In this document: piece after piece, positions 16,086-29,159 of the stretch
Numbering within the stretch: position 1 is the first letter of the stretch
How the letters are laid out: each line of letters begins with the position of its first letter
Source: Cacajao melanocephalus
Lineage: Eukaryota > Chordata > Mammalia > Primates > Pitheciidae
Assembly (NCBI GenBank): GCA_963573385.1
Contig: CAUYLG010038326.1
Coordinates: 1 to 64,000 of the forward strand
Length of the DNA: 64,000 bases
Direction of reading: 5' to 3'
The notes under the pieces: generated by a model
What the model was told of the DNA's origin: nothing
The model's database searches: none
Seen by the model: the letters and a program-made list of their open reading frames with translations, nothing else
Position numbers and translations under genes: made by a program

Positions 16086-16933
16086 TATATGTATAAACAA
16101 AATGACCTTGTCATTATGTGGTGCCATCTGGTATTGAAATTGAATTTTATTTACACACATAATTTAATAACACTTTTAAAAAATTCTGGATTCCTTTTCT
16201 ATAGTCACACATTTTGGCAATAACTCATATTTATTTTCTCTCCGTTGATACAGAAATAGTAACAATATAAAACATATATGACATCCAAGAACTCTTAATG
16301 TTTGTGCACTAGAGTTTGGAGAGCTAAAGCAATTCATAACTACTTTAGCACTCACTTCAATTTAAGATGAATTGCCTGTCTTATGTGATTGTACTGCTGA
16401 GCAAGCTGAATGTCACTTATCTGATGAAAGAGCAGTGTCCAGCTCTCTCACATACGCTCTGTGTATCATTCAAATTTGAAAACATTTATATGATAGTTAT
16501 TATCTTAAAATCACAGTATTTGCCGACAGTCTTCTGGATTGATTCCATAGAGGACATTTAAAGAAAGATGTGACATAACAGATTCATTGTCCTGCTTGTA
16601 TGTGTTCCTAAGTTTTTTTTAGGTAAAATAAATTTTACTAACGGATTTAAGAGTAGTGCAACCATTCACAGTTCTAAAAGAAGCCAGTGCAAATGTAGAA
16701 CATATCTTTTTTTTCCATCAAAGGCAGCATAATGTGACTGCACTTAAACTTTGAATTTGTGATTTCACTGAGGATCTAAAAATGCCATAGGTTTAAACAG
16801 TTGCTCTGCTTTAAAAATTACCTTTGGCCTTTTTCTCCCTAGATATCAGTTGAATTCCAGGTTGCTCATGCTGAACTAAACCAAGTGATTGCCCTGACCT
16901 TGTAAACTTAAAAGGCAGCTTCTTTGTGAATGC

Positions 16934-17190
16934 ATTTGTTGGTATCGTTAACTAGATCTAAGAAAATATAGTTTTTATAAAGTTAGATCAGACGCAGAAC
17001 CAGGCCCCAGCAGTTAAAGTCAAGAGGCATGGAGAATTATACAATGTCTTTTGACCTTATTAAGTAACTTCCAGTAATTGCATAATTGGACTTCAGAATT
17101 GTTATAGGCCAGTGGCTTTTTTGCACCTGCCATATTTGTTGGTATCATTAACTGGATCTAAGCAAATATAGTTTTTATAAAGTTAGATCA
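16934..17190 (+). repeat. 57-bp duplication bracketing a 140-bp copied insert
   Basis: 16934-16990 and 17134-17190 are direct repeats of 57 bases with three mismatches. Between them, 16994-17133 is a copy of 19030-19169 (seven mismatches in 140 by my count). The source lies inside the MLT1-type internal region about 2 kb downstream, which gives the direction of copying. Confidence 0.9.
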
Positions 17191-17270
17191 TTCACATCTA
17201 AGTTGCCTTTTATTAATATGGCTTAGTAAAAGTTAATTGTACTATCAAAGTAACAGGGTAAACAGGATAA

Positions 17271-17551
17271 TTTTTTTTTTTCTTTTTAGACAGGGTCTCA
17301 TTTTCGCTCTGTCACCCAGGCTGGAGTGCAGTAGTGCTGTCTCAGCTCACTCAACCTCCAGGGCTCAAGCAATTCTCCAATGTCAGCCTCCTGAGTAGCT
17401 GGGACTACAGGTGTGTGCCACTACACCTGGCTAATTTTTGTATTTTTTTGCCATGTTTCCCAGGCTGGTATCGAACTTCTGGGCTCAAGAGGTCCACCTG
17501 CCTGGGCCTCCCAAAGTGTTGAGATTATAGGCATAAGCCACCATGTCTGAC
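17271..17551 (-). repeat. AluJ, antisense
   Basis: T-run then agacagggtctc, gggctcaagcaattctcc, gcctcccaaagtgttgagat. The gggctcaag and ccatgtttcccaggctgg variants are J-like. Probable target duplication taaacag on both sides (17259 and 17552). Confidence 0.9.
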
Positions 17552-17577
17552 TAAACAGAGAAGTTCTAATAGGAGTC

Positions 17578-18077
17578 TGTGGTAGGCACTAAGATTGCCC
17601 CAGTGATTCTCCTTTCTCAATATTCATGATCTTGCATAATTCCTCACCTATTGACTGGCTCCACATGAATAGAATACAGAAGAAATAAGTTGTCACTTTC
17701 GTGATTAGTTTACAAACAACTGTGGCATTTGTCTTGGGTGCTCTAACTCACCCTCCCTTGGTTCACTCACTTTGGGAGAAGCCAGTACTGTGTCATGAGG
17801 CCGCCCTGTGGAGAGGTCCACATGACTACTTGGAAGCAGGTTTTCTGAGGCCTGCCAATAACCTTGTGAGTGAGTAGATGCAATCTTTGAGTCAAGCTTT
17901 GGGATGATTATGTAGCTAGCCAGGAGGTGGAATGCAACATCATAAGAGACTGAGCTGGAGGCACCAAGGTAAGCTGTGCCTAAATTTCTGACCTACAGAA
18001 ACTGTGAAATAATTGAAACTTACTCTAAATTGCTGAGTTTGGGGATAATTTGTTAAATAACAACAGATAACTATACA
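17578..18077 (+). mobile_element. 5' LTR of a MaLR (MLT1-type) provirus
   Basis: Begins tgtggtaggcactaagattg and ends aacagataactatac-a. It shares with the 3' LTR the blocks gtgtcatgagg, gagaggtc, ttcctgacctacagaaactg and the terminus. Confidence 0.7.
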
Positions 18078-19451
18078 GATTTGTATTCTGAGTACAGGAT
18101 GATGCTGTAAGAAGTCTAAAATATGAAAGTCACTTTGGATCTGGTCAGAAGATTTCAAGGAGAATGTCAGTGAAAGTGGAAAGTGCCTTGACAGAGCTGT
18201 TACTACATGTCTCATTGCTTTCAATAATGCTGCAGATCAGGACTTTCAGAAGATTTTAAATAAATGGTATTGAAAACTGGAGGAAAGACAATCCTTGTTA
18301 CATAGTATCAGAAAGTTTAACAGCACCATTGATTGAAGTAAGGCAGAAAATAGAAAATGTGCCTATTAAACTGGACAATTTGCCTAAGGAGATGTCTAAA
18401 CAAAGAGTTGAAGGCGCTGTCTCGTTTTTTCTAGCAGTACATGTATAATATAAGAGTAGGGAGATAAATTAAAGGAAGGATTGTTAAACAAAGAGGAGCC
18501 AGTACTTGTGATGCCTTTGAAAATTCTCTGCCTCTCTAGAAATCAAATAATGGCAAATTTAAGAAATGGCTTCAAGCAAAGATCAAATTCAGAGCACTTC
18601 CAGGAAAATGTAGTCTAAAAATGAAAGTGAGGGTATACATAAAATCTTTTGTCAAGACCTCAGAAAGATTAAAGCTGATGACTCAGAAAGCCCCTAAAGA
18701 GATTAAGAGCATACCCTCTATGTCCTCTGAAACATTATTGTAGCTTCTGGAAAGTTTAAGGACATTATTGCTTATTCATAGAAGTAGGAGCTCAAGACAG
18801 AGAAGGGCTCATCTCAAGAGATTTTTAAGTGTGACTTTTGTCAAATGATATAAACCCCAAGAAGTTTCACTGGAGACCCATGAAGTTCTTAAGTTATATA
18901 CACAGAAACATTTTCAGCTTGAACAAAGGGGGAGCAGAGACAGCTTAGAATGAGGAGAAACCCTTTGGAGTCTTAACGCTGATAGGGAGTAGGCTGAGAC
19001 AGCTGCTCAACTGAATGATGACTCAGAGGGCAGAACCAGACCCCAGCAGTTAAGGCCAAGAGCCATGGAAAATTATACAATGTCTTTTGACCTTATTAAG
19101 TAACTTCCAGTAATTACATAATTGGACTTCAGAATTGTTATAGGCCAGTGGCTTTTTTGTACCTGCCATTTCCCTCTTTCTGAACAGAAATGTCTAAAGC
19201 AGTTACCCTCTGTATCATTATTTGGGGGAACCAATATCTATGCATTTTCAGACTAAGAGAGATTATATTCAAGGATATGTATTTATGGAACTAGACCTGA
19301 GGTGTCTATGCCATGGCTGAACCTGATTGAGATGACAAGATTATTTAATTTGAGTAGGGATCATAATAGTATCAAACTTTTAGCATCTGTGGAAGTGAGT
19401 GAGTATATTTTACATGTAAGAGGAATGTTGACTGAATGTTAATTGGAGGCC
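18078..19451 (+). mobile_element. MaLR (MLT1-type) internal region
   Basis: Contains blocks recalled from MaLR internal sequence: gaaagtgagggtatacataa, ggaactagacctgagg and, at the end, gaatgttaattggaggcc just before the 3' LTR. About 1.4 kb, no long open frame. Holds the 19030-19169 source of the upstream insert. Confidence 0.7.
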
Positions 19452-19925
19452 AGTAGGTAGAGTATAATGATCCCCAAGAATCCCTGCCACCTGGTATTCA
19501 GGCCCCTCATGTAATACCCTTTTTTTGAGTGAAGGCTCTATTTATTGGCTTGCTTCTAATAAATGTGATACAATGGAACTGATGGGGAGTTACTGCTGAG
19601 ACTAGGTTTTGAAGAGGCTGTGGTGCCCATCTTTGATGCTTTGACCCACTCTCCCTTGGATCCCTTGTCCTGGGAAAGCTTCCATGTCATGAGGCACCCA
19701 ACCGAGAGACCGTCATGAGTGAATTTAGAAAATGATCCATCAGCTCCAGTGGATCTGTAGCTGAGAAGACCACAGCCCTGGCCTACAGCATGATTACAAC
19801 CAGAAGAGACCTTTAGTTACAACACCCAGCTAAGCCATACCCAAATTCCTGACTCACAGAAACTGTGTGAGATGATACATACGTGTTCCGTTTAATGTAC
19901 TATGCAGCCATAGATAATTAATACA
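19452..19925 (+). mobile_element. 3' LTR of the MLT1-type provirus
   Basis: Aligns with the 5' LTR in order (gatccccaagaatccctgcc, catgtcatgaggcaccc, aattcctgactcacagaaac, agccatagataattaataca). The copies are strongly diverged from each other, so the insertion is ancient. Confidence 0.7.
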
Positions 19926-22900
19926 GTACTCAGTAAATGTTTGCTGCCAAATATATGGATGTGAAAGGTTAAAAAACTGTAATTAAAGTGAGAAAAATTA
20001 GGGCCTATAAGTATTAACATTTTGAAGCTGGGACATGGGTCATCCAAGTCAATATTTCAACAATAACATATATAAAAGAATGAGTTATTGAACAAGATTT
20101 TAAGTATCTTAATATTGTGTTCAAATGCTAGGGGAAAATCCCAGAGAAAGTAACATTTCTTATATTAACTATTATTTATTTGCTATCCATTAGTGTATTC
20201 AGCGGTTACCATGTATTATGCCATCATTGTATTCCTTTTTCTTTCTGTCATTCTGTTTCTCTTTTTTGTGCCAAATTTCTTGCACTAGCACTCTATCTCA
20301 CTGCATTGCCTCACTATTTGTCTTTCATGAGATTTTGTTTTCTGTCTCACACATGTACACACAAAAGCACAACTACATGCATGTAACTAAAATATTTGGG
20401 TTACTGATACAGTAAAAATTATAGGAGCCAAATAAAATTTCTTGCTTAATACTAAGTCTGAATTGAGCAAGTCATTTTAACAATAATGCAAAGGAAATCT
20501 ATCACCTAAGTTGGAAGAAAAAACAGTTGTGATATTTTTAATTTGTTTCACATGAAAAAAGTTACTAGAGATGAGTTGTTTGTTTTTTAATCATTCAGAA
20601 ACTCATGATTATCCTGCAAGTGCAGAATATCTGTTTGTGTGGGATTGCTTTTGCTATCATAAATACAGCTATGTAATTTTAATGCATTGTTGGATATTCA
20701 ACTTTTATATAGCTATGATTGTAAAGTGCCTACACTCTGCTAATATTTACATAAATTATCATAATTAAATTTATGTGGGCTTTTCTTTATAATGAAATAT
20801 CCCTTCATTGAAAAAAAATGTGAAATATTATTTTTCATTTCTAATGATATTTTGTTTGCTTATCAAACATATTATTCTAAGAGTATTAGTTTGACTTACT
20901 GAATTTATTAGCTAAATGTTTAAAGAAAGAAAATATGTTTTTCATTAATTGTTATATATAATGTGTTATTTTTCTTATTAGTGATTTGATAATCATCTTT
21001 TTTTTAGATAATATTATTGAGGGACCACTTTTTAAAATTCAGAAATAGATTTTCTTAAAATGTTTTCGTTGACCCATTTATACCACCTTACAGATTTATG
21101 CATAAATTGGTAGATATACATATCTACTATTTGCACTTGTCACTATTTCTTTTCTTTCAACTAGAAAGGTGTAATGATTTAATTTATTAATATAATAAAA
21201 TCCAAATAAAATGATTTTATTTAGAAAATGGCAGACAGTAAATAAAAACAGAAAAAGAGAACAAAATGCGTATTTTTGTAAAAAATGCTACTGTTTTTAT
21301 TACAAACAACTTTAAAATATTTTGTATTGAGCCATAATGCATGAGGTGATTTAATTTGAAAATTTTCAATTTTGCAGCTATTTCCTAGATCTCAATATTG
21401 GCATAGGAACTTGGCTTTCTCTTTGAACCTCAGTGGATAATACTTGTCTTTCTTCTTACACACTGCTTTGTGTGATGTATCCTCTGTTTTCCTGTTACTG
21501 TTTCTACAATATTATGCCTTAAATTTGTTTCATGCAGTAATTCTTAGGTATCATTACCACTGGCAGTTGATAGGCGTTAAAACATATAGTCAGTGTAAAT
21601 TTTGTCTATGTGGATTCTCAAGTTTTGGTCTTTGTTTAAATCCCAGGTGCTTTCAGACTAAGACAAGAACTTATGCAACTCTCCTCATATAACCAGCTTT
21701 AGTTATATAGTGACTTTTCACCCTGAGAAAATTTGATCTAAGGCAAGAAAACTACTGACATTTGTGTTATACAATAAAAAAGGAAATGATTCTTCAAAAA
21801 ATAATACAAGCTATACATAAAATATCACATTATAAACACACTCCCTTATTTCTTAGAGAAGTTCCTGTCATATTGTTATTCAAAGATGTTTTACTGAGAC
21901 AGAATATTATGATTAGAGTTTTGTGTTTGAATCAATATACTATGACAGTCATGTCATAGACGTCTAAGAGAAAATATATGTCAAGCTTCAGGTTAATTAC
22001 TATTTATTATAAAAATTGAGACCAGTTTTTGAGAGGTGATGAGTGAGAGACATAATCAATATATACTCATCATTTATTGATGACTCTTCCATATATGGTA
22101 ACAGATACAATTTCTCACAGAAAATTTCAGGTTTAACTTGCACTCACTACTGAAACAAAATGCAAATATTTCAGTTTCATTCAAAAAACTTACAAATTAT
22201 AGATTTCTTATAGTATATCAATCAGTCAATCACCTGACTGCTTTCATACTTGGAAATGTTTCCATGCATGGGCTTAAATTTTTGTAGAATTCAAACATTT
22301 GAGTTGTGGTGTAGCAGATAAAATGAAGCCTCAAATCATTCTCTAATCTGAAGTACATCCTGGCAGAATTACTGTGACTTGTCTGTTAAAATTGATTTCC
22401 TCTTAAAGAAAAATAGGCTTTTCTTATTGTGTCAACATGATATTATCTATTACATGTCTTTTCTTGTGACAATCCTTTCCTTTTATGTCCCAGAAGGAAA
22501 AATATTATTTTTCCTCTCAAGTTTCCATATCCTATTGTACTTACTAATGAATCATCTGCATTGCAAACAAAATAAAATATATTCCAAAAAGGGTAAAGAG
22601 TGATGTTTACAAAATGAATACAGAATGGGCAGACACTTGTAATACTACTGATAGCCCTTATCTTAATTCACATCATCTGTATTGTTTGACTTTATAATGC
22701 TTTTTGCCTTTAGTGAAAGCAATAGGTGGCAGCCTTGTGAGATGAATCAATAAATCAGAATTTTACAATGTAACTTTGAAGCTTACTAGGGTACCTTAGG
22801 TAAGCAACCTTCTTTGGGACACTAAAAATACTTGATGGAATTTGGAACTGAGGTGCTTTGTGTTAACTGTTTTGTTAGTGATTATGGATAAGTTTGTTTT

Positions 22901-25900
22901 CATTTTGGTTGATAAGACTGCTCAGGAATAAAAAGCTACCTTCAAATACCTTCCCACCTCATCCCCAACATTTTTTAAGATTAGACTTTATCCAACCTAA
23001 ATTACATCTTTATTGAATGGAAAATGAGTTGTTGGTATTTTCTGCATTAGTGCTTAATAATAGCTTATTGAACTGTAATGGTTTGTAATTAGAATATTTC
23101 TAGTAAAAACAAAATACAATATGGGAGAGCCCAGAAATTGTAGTTCCCATGCAAAATTACAATAACATTATTTCTGTAATAGTGGAAGAGAAATTAGAAG
23201 TCATGAGGTAAGAGCTCACATATTTAGAGGAAGAACTTCAAATACTGAAAGAACACACTCATATAAATAAAAGTTAGATCGGGTATTCAGAAAACTTCAG
23301 CATGCTGTCAGATATAAAATATAATGTAATGACATTCATCTCTTGATCAATTAAGTGAGAATTGTGCTTCCTAAACACTACATAAGATATGATAAAAATA
23401 GAAGTTGTAAGTTATAAATACTATAAGTGACTTGGGAGTTAGATATCATAAGGGCACATCATTTTAATTTCATTTCTAGTTAGTGTATGAGATTGAACTC
23501 TCAATACTTATTTAAGGCCAGAATCTTAATTACAAAATGACTATAGGGTTACATTTTGACCTCAGTTTAAAAAAATATTAAAAGCATTAAAAATATTTTT
23601 GTATGAATCAGAGTTTAACACAATAGCATGGTAAATTCTTGGGAAATTGATTTATGCTTTCTTCATTTACCTCTATGCTGAAATATGTTTTATGTTTAGA
23701 TTTGCTTCCTTAGGATTGTGACTTGATTTTTCTGTTTGTTCAAAGTTATCTGTAGGTGTATATTCTTTGGAGATAGTGATAATTAAGGAATACTATTTGA
23801 AGGCTTACTTTATTGGAAGATTTAGTTACTAACATTTTTATAATATAATGAGTAATAGAAAATTTGCATTGAGATTTATTGAATAAACCTGACATATTTA
23901 AATTGTTTGCCATAAGTCTAGCACCTGTATGCCACAACAGTATTTTGAAGTACTATGCTTTGCACCTTCTTCACTAAGAATTGATCTGATAAATTCCTTT
24001 CTGCTAGATTGTGTCATGTCCATCTTTTTAATACCCTCCTTGTTCATTATTAAGTGCTGTTAGCCATACTGTCTAATGAAAGGTACATCATATCAAGTCT
24101 GATTAGTGCTCTAATGTTTTCCAAGCATGCTTGGTGATGAGGCTGGCATATGAAACAATTTCCTGCAGTAATAAAACTAATTAAAGTAGGCAGTCATCCA
24201 CACACCACTTTCTAATGAATTATAATAAGCTCATTAATCTCATCCACTCTTATTCTAAAAAGTCCACTGATAGGACCTGTAGGTAAGAGTACAATCCTCA
24301 GCCTTAAAAATGGACAGCTATCATAAAATCAGATTTGAGGATTAAGTTAAAAAATTACAAATTGCTAATCAATGCTGTAAATGAAATGTGTAGCGTCCAA
24401 ACTATCCTCAGATTATTTATTGACAAGATCCTTTTCTATTTGAGTTCTCATATAATTGATTTAATAAAGGAAAAAAGTGATTTGTTATAAAATAATGATT
24501 ATTCACCACCACAAAGCTAAAATTGAATGAACCCTTTCACATGTCTTCCTATATAGGTCATATGAGAATCATGAATTGACTACTTGAAATCAAGTGATGG
24601 AAACATAGCCTGTTTTCTCTCCAGTGAGGGCTGGAGTATCTTCTTAAAATATCAAAACATAATAATAATTATTCTGTTGTTAACTCTTCTCCAGCTTTGT
24701 TAGGTGCCTGATAAAGCAATGTAACGAATTATTATTCCATTCTGTTACAAACAGTTTGGAATGTAGACCTACTGTATTAGAAACAGTTTTACACTAAAAG
24801 AGATAAGGTTGTAAAATGTAAAACATGGAGAGATGATTTTTGAGCTATAAATGTGAATAGTAAGAAAAGATCATTTTGAGGGAAATTTTGTTTTATCTTC
24901 ATTATAAGTTGATGTTTTTTAAATGCGGCAGTTTCTATTCTGAAGCTGATTACTACTGTGACACATGTATGGACTTATTTCCTTAGAAGTGACTTGTAAA
25001 TATGTGGATTTCAAAATTAATATAGAATAATGATGATAGGTTAACTGCAAATAGTAAGGTACATTTTTCATTTATGGAAAATACATGTTCAAAATTATTG
25101 TCTACATTTATGAATTTTTAGCTAATATTTCATATTCTTTATAGAGTAAGAGATTAGATATTTGGTGCACAGTATTTTCTTTTGTGAAACAGATGTTTAA
25201 AAATCTGACCGCTTTGGTAGGTAGAGGTTTTCCTAAGTGTATCACTGAGGAAAATGTCTCCCTATTTAGTTGCCATGTATGTGAAGAAGAGTTGGTTCTG
25301 TGCTGTGAACAATTAGCAGACCTGACTTTGGCAAAGACTTCTCCATTATCTAGTAGTATGGCTTGAGACAGCAACTTACAAGGCACATAATGCATCTTTC
25401 TTTGTAAAATGAGGGGGTTAGGCTAGAGCAGTGTGTCCTTAAATATGGAAAGTACCAGAGAGTAAATCTGATGTTTTCAAAAATTCTTGGATACAACAGT
25501 AAAACAATTGTACTGTATGAAGTAATGCAGTTTCCCTTTTAAATTCCAATTCAATTCTCCTGAAATTAAGGAGGTAAGTTTTGTGCTGTAAGTCATTAAT
25601 ACACGGGCAAATCTTACTTTTTGTTTTGTCAAAGCGGATAGATCACCTCATACTTACAAAGAGACAAGGGAGACGTGTTGCTGAACAGAAGAATTTTGAA
25701 TTTAAGTCTTTTGGCTAAAAGAAGAAAATTTCTTGACCATTATCTCAAAGATAATAGAAAATTATACAAAAGTCTTAAGAAAATGTTCAGAGCTCAAACT
25801 GACCTTGTTTTGAACAGAAATCCTTATTTGAAAAAGACTTGCCCAATTAGTAGATTTAATTAATGGCACCTACTGTAAGCTAGCTATCCATTGAATAAAC

Positions 25901-25960
25901 ATTGGTAATAGATTTTAATGTTAATAGGAAACATGTCTTATCATCATAATATCCAACATT
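19926..25960. other. Repeat-poor AT-rich stretch of about 6 kb
   Basis: No SINE, LINE or LTR that I can recognise, unlike the flanks. Short open frames at 20180-20415, 21444-21692 and 22379-22603 show no motif or start context. Holds a segment near 24080-24260 with many homeodomain-type TAAT cores. Confidence 0.4.
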
Positions 25961-25964
25961 TATT

Positions 25965-26185
25965 TAATGCTTAATAACTAATATTGGTTGAGTGCTTGGA
26001 AGTCAGGCACTCCTAAATTCTTTACATGTATTAACATGTTAGTGTTCACCATACAGGTTAATGTTTACAACAACCTTATTAAATAAGCACTAATATTTTC
26101 TCCATTTTACAAATGAGGAAACTGAAGTGCCAAGAGATTTGAGCAGTTTGAGAAAGGTCAGACAGGGGGTAAATGACAAAGTTTT
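25965..26185 (-). repeat. MIR, antisense
   Basis: ttctttacatgtattaacat, tttacaaatgaggaaactga and gtcagacaggggg match the MIR reverse complement in order. Confidence 0.85.
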
Positions 26186-26239
26186 AAAAATTCTGTAAGT
26201 ACCCAATATTCTATGCATTTCTCTCTCTTACTGTTTTCT

Positions 26240-26395
26240 ATCTCACCATCCCCAGTAATCCTTCGTTAACTTCATCCTCTCCATTCTCAACCATAAGCTT
26301 ATATCTTTCAACATTATATTCACAGTGTCTGGCACAAGATAGGCACTCAGAAGATATTTGTTGAAATTCATATAAATTAATTAATCAATGAATCT
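26240..26395 (+). repeat. L2 3' end
   Basis: Ends cacagtgtctggcacaagat, aggcactcag, aagatatttgttgaaattca, the L2 terminus. Confidence 0.65.
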
Positions 26396-26589
26396 TTGCT
26401 ATAAAACAGACAACTTAAAAATGCCTCTAAGTATAACTTATTGGACTTTAAGACCTCACACTCAGTACTTCTTATTTTCCTCCTTGTCTTAGTTTTCTTC
26501 TGATCGTCTGTTACTAATCATGGATAATTTGAAAATTGTGCTTTCATGAATACCAGAAAACTGTGCTTTCATGTCAGAATGTACAGGTT

Positions 26590-26720
26590 CTAATGATATG
26601 CCATCGCTTATCTCCATCTATATACTTAACTGTGTGACTTTGAAAAATGTATTTAACTTTCTCAGAGTTTCAGTTTTATTTTCTGTACAATATAGATATT
26701 AATATATGTTGTATCTAGCC
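26590..26720 (+). repeat. MIR, sense
   Basis: ctgtgtgactttg...ttaactttctcagagtttcagttttattttctgtacaat follows the MIR core. Stops near the palindrome. Confidence 0.6.
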
Positions 26721-26735
26721 AGCAGGATTTTTGTG

Positions 26736-26777
26736 TTAACTACTTGAAACACATTTTAATGTGTTTCAAGTAGTTAA
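26736..26777. repeat. Perfect 42-bp palindrome (20-bp arms, 2-bp spacer)
   Basis: Left arm ttaactacttgaaacacatt (26736-26755), spacer tt, right arm its exact reverse complement (26758-26777). Confidence 0.98.
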
Positions 26778-26844
26778 TATAAATGTTCAGCATAGTGTAG
26801 ATGTGTTATGAAAGAGGCAATATAACATCATATTGAAATAGCTA

Positions 26845-27050
26845 GAAATTAAAGCCTGTCAGACCAACTATTGCTGAAGAGTTCTGGGAGATTTGGTGCA
26901 ATGTTTACACATCCAAAGCATTAAGTTTTCAATGCTTAATCATAAAATACAAGTTCCTAACTCAGGGCAATTGTGAGGGCTAAATTTGATAATATGTTCA
27001 GAGTGCCTGGCATACAGTTAAAACCACATAAATATTAGTTGATCCTGTTT
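26845..27050 (+). repeat. MIR, sense, second copy
   Basis: Ends gggcaattgtgagggctaaa, agagtgcctggcatacagtt, ataaatattag, the MIR 3' part. It could be the same element as 26590-26720 or a second one. Confidence 0.55.
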
Positions 27051-27054
27051 GTCA

Positions 27055-28005
27055 TGGTATTCCTTTTAAAAAAATGTTTTCTTATTCATTTGGTTTAATA
27101 TCTGGGGAAATAAAAGACTCAAGACTGAATACATTTCCTAGACTATTTTCCTGGAGTTCTCTCAAAAACCTAACCACTATTTTTGCCTGTAACCAAATAA
27201 CTCAAATTATATTATCTTGAACACTGTGCTACTTAAAGCTATGACTGCAAGAAGTAGAAAATTTAAGAATAACAAAAGCTAATTTGTTGAGTCTGTATTT
27301 TACACATCAGTGGCAATTGGAAGACTGTGATAGCAAGAAGATTTAAACTGTATCCTTGTATTCATAACTCCCTAAATAGAAAGAAATGCAATTCAATCAT
27401 TTGAGAAATATATTGGAGAAGATTAATTTGAAAATAGAATGTGCATGAGTGCATGGATAGATGTATCTCTTGTTGGATGACTGCAAGGAAGCCTGGCTGT
27501 GAAAATACCTAAGAAGCAAAATTTATTGTAAATAAATTTTCCACTAAATGGCAGTATATTATTGGGAATACATTTCTTTAAAAAAAAACACTAAATGAAA
27601 CCCATAGACAACATATTTTTAGAAAAATCTGTCATTCCACAAACCAACACTTCAGAGATTACACATTTTTTTCTGTATCTTGCCATTTGCCTGCGGAGCG
27701 AACAGTTTTTTGCAGTGAAGCAAGTGAACTGCCTGTGGGATACCATGTTTAAACTAGAGGGCACCCTGCATTTCTCAAGATTCCCAGTTCCTTAGAGATA
27801 AGGTATAAAAATGGTTGGTTGACTTAAAAAAAAACTCTTTATTAATTTTAATATTAAGCCATATTAAATTAATTTACTATTGTGTATTTCAAAATCAGAT
27901 GTATAAATAACTTGGTAAAAATTACCTTAGACAGTATTGAAGCCTTTTCCCAGAGTACTTGGGACAATTCTATAATTCAGGGCCACTACTATTGTCTTAA
28001 TTAAA
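27055..28005. other. AT-rich sequence with one CTCF-like motif
   Basis: ccactaaatggcag at 27541-27554 is one base from the CTCF core CCACTAGATGGCAG. Nothing else recognised. Confidence 0.35.
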
Positions 28006-28009
28006 TATA

Positions 28010-28590
28010 CTGTTATCTCCTTCTTCTAATATTGTAATAGCCTCCTAGGTGGGATTCTCACTTCCTCTCTTACAACCTTATCTGCTCTTATTTCCCTCAA
28101 TGGATCTTCCTTACAGATTTATGCAAATATTATGTCATATCCTTGTTAAAAACCCTTTAGTGCTTCATTCATTCTCTGTATTCTTAAGATAAAGTCTAAG
28201 AAGCACAAATGATATGACTCACTTTCCAGCATTTCAAGTGCCATTCAATCCAATTGCACTTTGATATTTCATCTAGACTAAATATCTTTTATTTCCTTGA
28301 AATTTTTGTGTTCTCTTTTACACATTGTTTTCTTCCTCTTTTTACATGGTAAAATCTTACTCACCCATCTGATCTTTTGAACATTACTTCTTCAAAAAAG
28401 ACTAGGCTAGGTTTTCCTAGAATCTAATTATTCTCTTGCATAACACTCATCATACTTAAAAAAAAATGTCTCTTGTGCAACTTGAATCTGTTCTAGCACT
28501 ATTTTATGTGCTTCTGTGTTCTCAGCTCTTTCTTTGCTCAATGCCTAGCATTTAACATTCACTTATTCCTAAATGCTTTACTGAATAAAA
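28010..28590 (+). repeat. L2, sense
   Basis: aatagcctcctaggtgggat, tatgtcatatccttgttaaa, gataaagtctaagaagcaca and a terminal ttactgaataaaag follow L2 order. Confidence 0.65.
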
Positions 28591-28739
28591 GTTAAAGTAA
28601 TGGATGTTATGAGTTCAAGCTCACACCAGACTTTTCTCAAGAGTTAACGGATGTATGCTTACAATTTCAGATTCTATAGCAGTCACCTTGGTGATCCCCT
28701 CCCCAAATAGACATTCTTCCTTGACACTGAGCCCAAAAG

Positions 28740-29150
28740 CTGAAAAATACCTGATATTTCCTTGAAGCTAGGGCTAGGACATGGGACCCAATCCTGGCCA
28801 ATGGACCAGAGGAAAAAACTGGATGAAAAAGATACTTATGAGGAGAAAATGTCCTTCCCCCTATTAAATACAGTTGACTGAGAACATGCTTTTTGGATCT
28901 GTGTTTGCCTTCCAACAACTATGAAGAAACAAACCTGAGAACAAATGCAAATCCTTTGCAGACGGGTGAAAATAAAATATATGATATGTGGGCCTTTGAT
29001 GATATTCTTGTGCTGCTGAATTAACCGAGCCTGGAACCACCTACCTCTAGTCATCTTGTTATATAAGATAATACATGTTGTTTCTATTTAAGTAATTTAT
29101 AAGTAGGTATCTTTTTATTTACTGTCAAAAGAACCTTCACTGATATAGAT
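28740..29150 (+). repeat. Ancient LTR-like repeat, family uncertain
   Basis: Blocks ggctaggacatgggacccaa, ctggccaatggaccagagg, gctgaattaaccgagcctgg and cttgttatataagataatac recur, from memory, in an old MaLR-like repeat. I cannot fix the name. Confidence 0.45.
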
Positions 29151-29159
29151 GCCCTCAAG

